Source: Hyphomicrobiales bacterium
GTDB lineage: Bacteria; Pseudomonadota; Alphaproteobacteria; Rhizobiales; Xanthobacteraceae
Direction: 5' to 3'
NCBI GenBank assembly: GCA_003164375.1
Contig: PLTE01000374.1
Location: 7,298-19,277, forward strand
DNA length: 11,980 nucleotides
A program made the translations under genes and the position numbers. Below, piece by piece: positions 6,783 to 11,980 of this stretch (position 1 is the stretch's first letter; each line of letters opens with the position of its first letter). Below the pieces are notes generated by a model. The model was not told the origin of the DNA, searched no databases, and saw only the letters and a program-made list of their open reading frames with translations.

Positions 6783-8633
6783 TTAAGCGGGCGACGCGAT
6801 TGCGGTGACCGGCTGGATGTCCGGTTGTATCGTCGCGCCCTGGGTTGCCGACTCTTGTGCCGGCGACTGCTCTTTGAGTTGCAACCGATAGAGTGAGGCA
6901 TAGCGGCCGCCCTTGCGCAGCAGTTCGTCATGGCGGCCGGATTCCACGATAACGCCGCTCTCGACCACCAGAATGCAATCGGCGTGCATGATCGTGGAAA
7001 GCCTATGCGCGATCACGAGTGTGGTGCGGCCTTTGCACAGTTCGGCGATCGCTTCCTGCACCAGGCTCTCGGATTCCGAATCGAGCGCCGCAGTCGCCTC
7101 GTCGAGCAGGATGATCGGCGCGTTCTTGATCAGAGCGCGTGCGATGGCGATGCGCTGGCGTTGGCCGCCGGACAGTTGCAAGCCGTGCTCGCCAACCTGG
7201 GTATCGTAACCGCCCGGGAAGTTCATGATGAAGTCGTGCGCGTGGGCGGCCTTGGCGGCGGCGACGATCTCCGCCTCGCTGGCGTCAAGTCTGCCGAGCG
7301 CGATGTTGTCGCGGATAGTGCCGCGGAACAGGTGCACGATCTGGCCGACATAGGCAATTTTGCTGCGCAGCGAGTGGCGCGACACCGCGGCGATATTCTG
7401 GCCGTCAATCAGGACGCGGCCGGCAGGGACGTCATAGAAGCGCAGCAAGAGATTGAGCACCGTCGTCTTGCCGCCGCCCGACGGCCCGACCAGCGCAGTG
7501 ACCTTGCCCGGCTGCGCAACAAAGCTCATGTCGCGTAGCACCGGCGTATCGGCGCTGTAGCCGAAGCTGACATCGGCGAATTCGACGCGCGCGGTGGTGA
7601 GGGTAAGCTCGGGCAGATTGTCGTCGTTCGGTTCGCCCGCCGGACTGTCGACGACCTCGTAAAGCACGCGCACGCCGACGAGGTTGTTGTTGAGGTCGAT
7701 ATTGAGGCGCGCCAGCCGCTTGGCCGGCTCGTAGGCGAGCAAAAACGCCGCCATGAAGGAGACGAACTCGCCCGGTGTCGCCCCAGTCTCGATGACGCGG
7801 TAGCCGCCATAGATGGTTGCCAGCGCCACGGTGAAGCCGCCGAGCATTTCCATCATCGGACTCGCGCGATTCGACACCCGCGCCATCTTGTTGGATTCAT
7901 GCTGCACCTCGGCGACGCTTTTTCCAAGCCGTCGCCGCATCTCGTCTTCCAGGCCGAAAGCCTTGACCATGCGCATGCCCTGCAGCGCTTCCTGCATGGT
8001 CTCGATGATGCGCGTGCCGCCGGTGAACTGCATCCGCGCGATGCCGCGCACGCGGCGGATCAGCTTGCGCAGGAAGAAAAAAGCCGGCGGCGCCATGATG
8101 AAACCGCCGATCGACATGACCGGATCCTGGATCACCATCACCACGCAGAGCCCGATGAGCGACATCAGGTCGCGGCCGATTGCCGTGATGAGCAGATTGA
8201 TTACCCCGCTGACCGCGGCGGCGCCGGTGGTAAGACGCGCGATGAATTCCGATGAATGGCGATCGGAAAAGAAACCGATGTCCTGCCGCAGCAGCTTGTC
8301 GAACATGCGCCGCTGATTATCGGCGATGATCGAGTTGCCGATCCACGACAGGATGACGGTCGAGCCGTAGGTCGCAAATCCCTTCACGATGAAGATCACC
8401 ATGGCGATCATGCCGATGACGACGATGCCGTGATAATTGCGGTTGACGTAGGCCTCATTGGTCATCGAGCCGAGCAGATAGGCGGTGAGCGCCGTCGCGG
8501 CGGCGGCGACCGCCATCAGCGAGAAGGCGATGGCGTAGCGCGGCCAATGCGCCAGCGCCTCGTCCAGCAACAGCCGGCGCACCAGCGCAAGCGTCGAATA
8601 CTCGTCCGCGATTTTGGCCGTGGCAGGTTTCAT
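6783..8633 (-). CDS. MsbA-like ABC exporter, fused membrane and ATPase domains
   Basis: This 616-residue protein is a half-size exporter that should work as a homodimer in the inner membrane. Residues about 25-320 form a six-helix type I exporter domain; the first helix starts near WPRYAIAFSLMAV. The ATPase domain has Walker A GPSGGGKTT at 383-391, a Q-loop in YVGQIVHLF, signature LSGGQ at 487-491, Walker B ILLDEA with D511 and E512, and H543 in IAHRLS, all intact. About 30 residues after the ATPase domain are low-complexity (QSPAQESATQGATIQP). Family members flip lipid A-core (MsbA) or export polysaccharide, lipids or drugs. The position directly after waaE, waaF and galE on the same strand favours lipid A-core flipping, as inference. 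The ATG at 8633 is preceded by a hairpin that contains a weak GGA. Confidence 0.92.
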   Translation of the reverse strand: MKPATAKIADEYSTLALVRRLLLDEALAHWPRYAIAFSLMAVAAAATALTAYLLGSMTNEAYVNRNYHGIVVIGMIAMVIFIVKGFATYGSTVILSWIGNSIIADNQRRMFDKLLRQDIGFFSDRHSSEFIARLTTGAAAVSGVINLLITAIGRDLMSLIGLCVVMVIQDPVMSIGGFIMAPPAFFFLRKLIRRVRGIARMQFTGGTRIIETMQEALQGMRMVKAFGLEDEMRRRLGKSVAEVQHESNKMARVSNRASPMMEMLGGFTVALATIYGGYRVIETGATPGEFVSFMAAFLLAYEPAKRLARLNIDLNNNLVGVRVLYEVVDSPAGEPNDDNLPELTLTTARVEFADVSFGYSADTPVLRDMSFVAQPGKVTALVGPSGGGKTTVLNLLLRFYDVPAGRVLIDGQNIAAVSRHSLRSKIAYVGQIVHLFRGTIRDNIALGRLDASEAEIVAAAKAAHAHDFIMNFPGGYDTQVGEHGLQLSGGQRQRIAIARALIKNAPIILLDEATAALDSESESLVQEAIAELCKGRTTLVIAHRLSTIMHADCILVVESGVIVESGRHDELLRKGGRYASLYRLQLKEQSPAQESATQGATIQPDIQPVTAIASPA

Positions 8634-8654
8634 GCGTGGTCCATTTTACCACGC
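8634..8654 (-). promoter_or_regulatory. Hairpin directly in front of the exporter start codon
   Basis: GCGTGGT (8634-8640), loop CCATTTT, and ACCACGC (8648-8654) form perfect seven-base arms. In the minus-strand transcript this hairpin ends at the base before the AUG of the exporter gene and holds the only GGA near that start, so folding could limit ribosome access. The loop also holds an AUG opening a four-codon frame (MDHA) whose UGA overlaps the exporter AUG. Confidence 0.4.
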
Positions 8655-8673
8655 TGCGGTCGGAACCCGCAGC
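8653..8673 (-). promoter_or_regulatory. Second hairpin in the galE-exporter gap
   Basis: GCTGCGG (8653-8659), a seven-base loop, and CCGCAGC (8667-8673) form perfect seven-base arms. It shares two bases with the hairpin at the exporter start and one with the next one, so the three structures are packed end to end and may be mutually exclusive at their junctions. Confidence 0.4.
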
Positions 8674-8705
8674 CGGGCAGGAGCGTGATCGCTTCCCATG
8701 CCCGG
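8673..8705 (-). promoter_or_regulatory. Long imperfect hairpin downstream of galE
   Basis: CCGGGCA (8673-8679) pairs with TGCCCGG (8699-8705). Inside, the stem continues as GGAGCG with CGCTTC around a TGAT loop, with a small bulge on one side. It starts 14 bases after the galE stop on the minus strand. No T-run follows, so it is not a standard intrinsic terminator; it may protect the galE 3' end or mark a partial stop before the exporter gene. Confidence 0.45.
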
Positions 8706-8719
8706 ACGGGCCGGAATAT

Positions 8720-9745
8720 TCAAGTAATTTCAGCGAGATTGTGGCCGTGCGACGTGGGCCGCGGGAACCGCCTCAGGAGTTCGCGTTCCCAGGCGAGCGC
8801 ATGGCTGACGATGGTCGCGAGATCGTCGAAACGCGGCAGCCAGCCGAGCGCTGCGCGCGCCCGATCGCTTGCCGCAACGATGCGGGCAGGGTCGCCCGGG
8901 CGCCGCGGCGCGTGTTCGACCTTGAAGTCGATCCCCGACACCCGCTTGACGGTCTCGATCACGTCGAGCACCGAAAAGCCGTGGCCGTACCCGCAATTGA
9001 GTGTCAGCGACGGGCCGCCCGCGCGCACGTGCCGTAAGGCATCGGAGTGCGCGCGAACGAGATCGCAGACGTGGATGTAGTCTCGGATGCAGGTGCCGTC
9101 CGGCGTCGGATAGTCGGTGCCGTAAACGTCGAGCTTTGCCCGCAACCCCAACGCCGCTTCGGCCGCAACCTTGATCAGGTGGGTGGCGGCCGGGCTCGCT
9201 TGACCGGTGCGCGCTTTCGGATCGGCACCGGCGACGTTGAAATAGCGCAAGATGACGTGGGTCAAACCATGGGCGGCGCTCGCGTCGCGCAGCATGATTT
9301 CCGTCATCAGTTTCGACCAGCCGTAAGGTGAAATCGGCAGTGTCGGCGCGTCCTCCGCAACCGGTACGGTGGCCGGGTTGCCATAGACCGCGGCCGTCGA
9401 AGAAAAGATGAAATGACCCACGCCGCCTTTGACCGCGCATTCGATCAGCGCGCGCGAGTTAACCGTGTTGTTGCGGTAATAGCCAAGCGGATCGCGCACC
9501 GAATCCGGCACCACGATCGAGGCGGCGAAGTGGATGATCGCTTCGACGCTGTGCTCGCGAATGAGCCGCGATACCAGCGGCTGGTCGCCGGTCTCGCCCT
9601 CGATGAGCGGCACGCCCTCAGCGACCGCCCAGCGGTGGCCGGTCGACAGATTGTCGAGCACGACGACGCGTTCGCCGGCATCGACCAGCTCAAGCACCAT
9701 TTGGCTGCCGATATAGCCCGCGCCGCCGGTGACCAGGACCGTCAT
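8720..9745 (-). CDS. galE: UDP-glucose 4-epimerase GalE
   Basis: This 341-residue cytoplasmic enzyme interconverts UDP-glucose and UDP-galactose, supplying galactose donors for surface polysaccharide. It is an extended short-chain dehydrogenase. The NAD-binding glycine motif GGAGYIGS is at 7-14; the VLDNLSTGH segment at 29-37 is specific to GalE; the active site shows SSTAAVYG at 115-122 and YxxxK at Y141-K145 (YGWSK). The substrate block ILRYFNVAGA and the late IRDYIHVCDLV segment confirm GalE rather than another epimerase. Length is normal (about 330-340). The ATG at 9745 has AAAGG five bases upstream. It sits 81 bases after waaF and 86 bases before the MsbA-like gene, both gaps holding inverted repeats, so the four genes may be one operon with internal RNA structure. 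Use on UDP-GlcNAc cannot be excluded. Confidence 0.96.
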   Translation of the reverse strand: MTVLVTGGAGYIGSQMVLELVDAGERVVVLDNLSTGHRWAVAEGVPLIEGETGDQPLVSRLIREHSVEAIIHFAASIVVPDSVRDPLGYYRNNTVNSRALIECAVKGGVGHFIFSSTAAVYGNPATVPVAEDAPTLPISPYGWSKLMTEIMLRDASAAHGLTHVILRYFNVAGADPKARTGQASPAATHLIKVAAEAALGLRAKLDVYGTDYPTPDGTCIRDYIHVCDLVRAHSDALRHVRAGGPSLTLNCGYGHGFSVLDVIETVKRVSGIDFKVEHAPRRPGDPARIVAASDRARAALGWLPRFDDLATIVSHALAWERELLRRFPRPTSHGHNLAEIT

Positions 9746-9750
9746 GGCAA

Positions 9751-9755
9751 CCTTT
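9751..9755 (-). promoter_or_regulatory. Ribosome binding site of galE
   Basis: Read on the minus strand this is AAAGG, five bases before the galE ATG at 9745. It supports that start. Confidence 0.45.
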
Positions 9756-9780
9756 GTGGCGTAGCTTGTGGCCTTCGACC

Positions 9781-9817
9781 CATCGATCGCATCGGTTCGG
9801 CCTACACCGATTCGATG
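9781..9817 (-). repeat. Bulged inverted repeat between waaF and galE
   Basis: CATCGA (9781-9786) and ATCGGT (9791-9796), separated by a four-base bulge TCGC, pair with ACCGAT (9806-9811) and TCGATG (9812-9817). The result is a twelve-base-pair stem with one bulge and a nine-base loop. It lies ten bases after the waaF stop in the direction of transcription. With no T-run it is more likely an mRNA-stabilising or processing structure than a terminator. Confidence 0.4.
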
Positions 9818-9826
9818 AATACGTCC

Positions 9827-10915
9827 TTATGCGGCAGGCGCAGGGTGGTTTCCCGGCAGCGCCGTCGCGACGGCGCGACGGGTGGCCGCAAGGACTTGTT
9901 CCGGCGCGATATCGCGCATGCAACGGTGGTGGTTGAGGCGGCAAACCGGCTTATGGCAGGGCCGGCAAGCAAGTTCGGTCTTGATTTCGATAACTCCGGC
10001 GAGCGGATTGAGGGGTGCCCAGTGCCAGGGGCTGGTCGGTCCGAAGATCCCGATCGAGGGCGTGCCAAGAGCCGCGGCGACGTGGAGGAGCCCTGAGTCG
10101 TTGGAAACCGCCGCGCTGGCGCCGGCGAGTGCCAGGATCGCGTCGCGCAGGTCGTTGCCGGTGAGGTCGCGGGCCTCGGTAGCGCCGACGATTTCGGTGG
10201 CCAGCGGCTTTTCATCGGGGCCGCCCAACACCCAGACCGCAAGACCGTCAGCGATCAGGCTGCGGGCAAGCGCCGCATAGGCGGCACTCGGCCAGCGTTT
10301 CGATGGTCCGACCGCGCCCGGCGCCAACGCCACGACCGGGCGGTCATCGCCGTCTAGCCCGCGGTTCTTGCGCCAGGCTTCGAACTCGCCACGAGACACT
10401 TTGAGTTCCGGCAACGGCCAAGCCAGCGGCAGCGGCGCGCCCGCCGGCAGCGCTAGCGCCGCGCAGCGGTCGACCATGCGCGGCAATCTGCGCTCGCCGT
10501 ACCGCAAGTCGCTGAGCAAGAAGAAGCGTGCCTCGCCGACAAATCCGGTCCGCTCAGGAATGCCGGCGAAATACGGCGCCAGCGCCGATTTCCAGGTCCT
10601 CGGCATGACCAGCGCGGTGCCATAGCCCTCGCGTTTGAGCCGGCTTGCAAGCGCGTTTTGCTGCGCCAACGCCAGGCGATTGCGCGGCAGGTCGACGACA
10701 ATGGCTTGTCGCAGGCCGGGCATGTAGTCGGTCAGCGGCTTGCACAAAGTGCTCGATAGCATATCGACCGGACGATCCGGAAAGCGCTGCCGCAAGAGCC
10801 TTACGACCGAATGGCAGCGAACGAAGTCGCCGATCCATAAATAGGGGATAATGAGGATAGGGCTTGTATCGGAGCCAATATGTGCCGCTTCGGCATGATA
10901 TGAATTCTGATTCAT
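9827..10915 (-). CDS. waaF: Lipopolysaccharide heptosyltransferase II (GT9 family)
   Basis: This 362-residue GT9 enzyme should transfer the second L-glycero-D-manno-heptose from ADP-heptose to the LPS inner core at the cytoplasmic face of the inner membrane. The N-terminal ILIIPYLWIGDFVRCHSVVR at 20-39 is a family hallmark. The ADP-heptose site is seen in LAPGAVGPSKRWP near 197-209 and SNDSGLLHVAAALGTP at 271-286, followed by GIFGPTSPWHW. Near the end four cysteines (C317, C320, C325, C332) sit in a CRPCHKPVCRLNHHRC cluster, also seen in other WaaF proteins. I chose the ATG at 10915. A TTG at 10987 would add 24 residues unlike the family and overlap waaE by 49 bases. No clear ribosome binding site precedes the ATG, which lies 23 bases after waaE, so coupling is likely. 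Confidence 0.92.
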   Translation of the reverse strand: MNQNSYHAEAAHIGSDTSPILIIPYLWIGDFVRCHSVVRLLRQRFPDRPVDMLSSTLCKPLTDYMPGLRQAIVVDLPRNRLALAQQNALASRLKREGYGTALVMPRTWKSALAPYFAGIPERTGFVGEARFFLLSDLRYGERRLPRMVDRCAALALPAGAPLPLAWPLPELKVSRGEFEAWRKNRGLDGDDRPVVALAPGAVGPSKRWPSAAYAALARSLIADGLAVWVLGGPDEKPLATEIVGATEARDLTGNDLRDAILALAGASAAVSNDSGLLHVAAALGTPSIGIFGPTSPWHWAPLNPLAGVIEIKTELACRPCHKPVCRLNHHRCMRDIAPEQVLAATRRAVATALPGNHPAPAA

Positions 10916-10916
10916 A
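10899..10916. promoter_or_regulatory. Palindrome over the waaF start codon, ATGAAT-N4-ATTCAT
   Basis: TATGAAT (10899-10905), spacer TCTG, and ATTCATA (10910-10916) form perfect seven-base arms covering the waaF start codon. The core ATGAAT-N4-ATTCAT is identical in arms and spacing to the palindrome at 11825-11840 upstream of waaE. It may be an operator, an RNA hairpin that hides the start codon, or coincidence. Confidence 0.35.
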
Positions 10917-10938
10917 AATTCAGCGTGGTCGTAGCGGT

Positions 10939-11733
10939 TCAAAAATTGGGGTCGCGCCGCAACGGTTCGCTCGGCGGCGGTGCCCAATTTTGGGTTCCTT
11001 CATAGCGCTTAGCATAGCGGTAATAGGTGCCTTCAAAATTGCCCAAGGCGATGACGAAGCCGGCCCAGCCATCGATAAATCCGAGCTTGAAAATGTAATG
11101 CTTGAGGAACGACCATAGCCCGTGGCCGAGCGCGCTCGCCATGGAGACGCGCTTATGGGCGAGCTTCGGCGCGCCGAGCGAGGAGTAGCGGTTAGCCTTT
11201 TCGAGGACCTCTTCCAGGTCGCGGAATGGGAACTGCCAGACCGCATTCTGAAGCGTGCCGACGGGCTTGCCGGACCGCACCTCGTAGCCTTCGTGCACCG
11301 GCTCAAGCGTGTAGCGCATGCCGCCCTTTCGGAACAGCTGCGGCTGGCGGAAATTCGGATACCAGCCTGAGCCGCGGATCCAGCGCCCCATCATGAAACT
11401 GCGGCGCGGCACCCGGTAGACGTCGTGCGGCGGCGAGCCGGCAAGCAGGCCCAAAATCTCGTCGCGCACGGGCTTGGTGCAGCGTTCGTCGGCGTCGAGG
11501 CTGAAAATCCAATCGAACTGACAGGCGGCGATAGCGTGATTGCGTAAATCGCCGAAGCCGTTGAAGGGCACCTGCACCACGCGCGCACCGAGCTCCTCGG
11601 CGATCTCGGCGGTGCGGTCGCTGCTGTAGGAATCGATCACGACAATCTCGTCGGCCCACAGCACGCTCTCGACCGCCGCTTTGATCTTCTCGGCTGCGTT
11701 GAAGGCCAGGATATAGGCGGAGATCGTTTGCAT
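10939..11733 (-). CDS. Glycosyltransferase family 2 protein, LPS core type (WaaE/KdtX-like)
   Basis: This 264-residue protein is a GT2 enzyme that probably adds a sugar, glucose in characterised WaaE enzymes, to the inner-core heptose of LPS. The GT-A fold is visible from residue 1: SAYILAFNAAEKIKAAVESV, DEIVVIDSYSSDRT, and the metal/nucleotide-sugar motif DADER at 80-84. WaaE-like features are VQVPFNGFGDLRNHAI at 53-68 and VPRRSFMMGRWIRGSGWYP in the middle, followed by LFRKGG and PVHEGYEV. Length is typical (about 250-265). No transmembrane helix is evident, so it should be a peripheral membrane enzyme on the cytoplasmic side. It is the first gene of the minus-strand LPS set, with waaF 23 bases downstream. 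The start at 11733 gives the expected N-terminus but lacks a strong ribosome binding site. Sugar specificity is not readable. Confidence 0.88.
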   Translation of the reverse strand: MQTISAYILAFNAAEKIKAAVESVLWADEIVVIDSYSSDRTAEIAEELGARVVQVPFNGFGDLRNHAIAACQFDWIFSLDADERCTKPVRDEILGLLAGSPPHDVYRVPRRSFMMGRWIRGSGWYPNFRQPQLFRKGGMRYTLEPVHEGYEVRSGKPVGTLQNAVWQFPFRDLEEVLEKANRYSSLGAPKLAHKRVSMASALGHGLWSFLKHYIFKLGFIDGWAGFVIALGNFEGTYYRYAKRYEGTQNWAPPPSEPLRRDPNF

Positions 11734-11949
11734 GAGCGAAGGGCTAGCATACCTACCCGAAACAGTGATCCACCAATTAGCACCCCCGATATCCCGGAAA
11801 TTCAGCCGCGGACGGGAAGATATAATGAATTAAAATTCATAGTTTAATTTCCCAAACTTCACGTCGAGAGTTGCTCGGCGCCTGAGACTGGGGCAAAGGA
11901 GCGGTGTGGTCGGGGCAGCCGATCGAACCTCAACCGGTCTTGCGCGTCG
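11734..11949. promoter_or_regulatory. Divergent intergenic control region with AT-rich core
   Basis: This gap separates waaE (minus) from the partial epimerase gene (plus) and must hold the promoters of both if each starts its own transcript. Its core, about 11816-11857, is strikingly AT-rich in a GC-rich window. It contains a perfect TATAAT at 11821-11826 on the plus strand, with no good -35 match at the usual distance, and on the minus strand a TTGGGA with TAATTC about 17 bases further on, which is a weak candidate. An AGGAG near 11897-11901 lies too far from, and out of frame with, the start at 11950. I see no terminator or RNA gene here. Confidence 0.5.
11825..11840. promoter_or_regulatory. 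Palindrome ATGAAT-TAAA-ATTCAT overlapping a TATAAT box
   Basis: ATGAATT, two bases AA, then AATTCAT make a perfect sixteen-base inverted repeat. It overlaps the last two bases of a TATAAT at 11821-11826, the right place for a repressor operator. The same arms with the same spacer length recur at 10900-10915 over the waaF start. Confidence 0.4.
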
Positions 11950-11980
11950 ATGTTGTTGGTCACCGGCGGGGCCGGTTTCA
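11950..11980 (+). CDS. hldD: NAD-dependent epimerase N-terminus, probably ADP-heptose epimerase HldD (3' end outside window)
   Basis: Only ten codons are visible, reading MLLVTGGAGF. This is the first beta strand and glycine-rich turn of an extended short-chain dehydrogenase that binds NAD(P). The MLLVTGGAGF opening fits rhizobial ADP-L-glycero-D-manno-heptose-6-epimerases as I remember them, and the neighbouring WaaF needs that ADP-heptose, so HldD is the best guess. Other nucleotide-sugar epimerases or dehydratases share the motif and remain possible. The gene runs off the right edge. No ribosome binding site lies at a standard distance from this ATG. A second open frame from GTG at 11906 has a better AGGAG but encodes nothing recognisable. 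The gene is divergent from waaE, so the control region between them may serve both. Confidence 0.55.
   Translation, partial: MLLVTGGAGF

Noticed and set aside
8238..8253. Direct repeat of ATGAAT (ATGAATTCCGATGAAT)
   Set aside because: It is inside the exporter coding sequence, a direct and not inverted repeat, and is explained by codon content.
8256..9080. 274-codon open frame on the plus strand
   Set aside because: It runs antisense to the exporter and galE, crosses their gap, and has the composition of a shadow frame.
9413..10096. 227-codon open frame on the plus strand
   Set aside because: It is antisense to galE and waaF, both of which have complete family motifs.
11906..11980. Open frame from GTG 11906 with a nearby AGGAG
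   Set aside because: It overlaps the MLLVTGGAGF start in another frame and encodes nothing recognisable; the Rossmann motif is the stronger signal.

Overview
The window looks like a chromosomal segment from a GC-rich alphaproteobacterium of the order Hyphomicrobiales (Rhizobiales), probably near Bradyrhizobiaceae or Xanthobacteraceae. The basis is protein character (a Tat-type signal on a Liv-family binding protein, a heptose-type LPS core set), the GC-rich codon third positions, and two palindromic intergenic elements resembling repeats I recall from rhizobial genomes. The placement is inference; no rRNA or other phylogenetic marker is present.

Left half, plus strand (1-5420): the 3' end of an amidase-signature-family gene is followed by a complete branched-chain amino acid/amide type ABC importer: periplasmic binding protein, LivH and LivM permeases, LivG and LivF ATPases. 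livM, livG and livF each overlap or abut the preceding stop codon (ATGA, ATGA, TGATG), so the set is almost certainly one operon. The amidase next door suggests, without proof, that the imported solute is an amide or an amide-derived compound. LivG has a strongly altered ABC signature motif while LivF has a canonical one.

Middle, minus strand (5435-6685): a small uncharacterised protein (107 aa) converges on the liv operon, and a fumarylacetoacetate-hydrolase-family enzyme lies upstream of it. The enzyme gene is bracketed by two palindromic intergenic elements.

Right half, minus strand (6783-11733): four genes run in the order waaE-like glycosyltransferase, waaF heptosyltransferase, galE, MsbA-like ABC exporter. 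This is a coherent set for LPS inner-core assembly, supply of UDP-galactose, and flipping of a lipid (probably lipid A-core) across the inner membrane. The galE-msbA and waaF-galE gaps are filled with inverted repeats. Beyond waaE lies a divergent, AT-rich control region (11734-11949). The window then ends ten codons into a plus-strand NAD-dependent epimerase, probably HldD, which makes the ADP-heptose that WaaF uses.

No mobile element, CRISPR array, tRNA or rRNA was seen, and no stretch over 300 bases lacks a gene. The window is mostly ordinary metabolism and envelope biosynthesis. The points most worth checking are a pair of identical-arm palindromes (ATGAAT-N4-ATTCAT) on either side of waaE, the structured leader in front of the MsbA-like gene, and the altered LivG signature.
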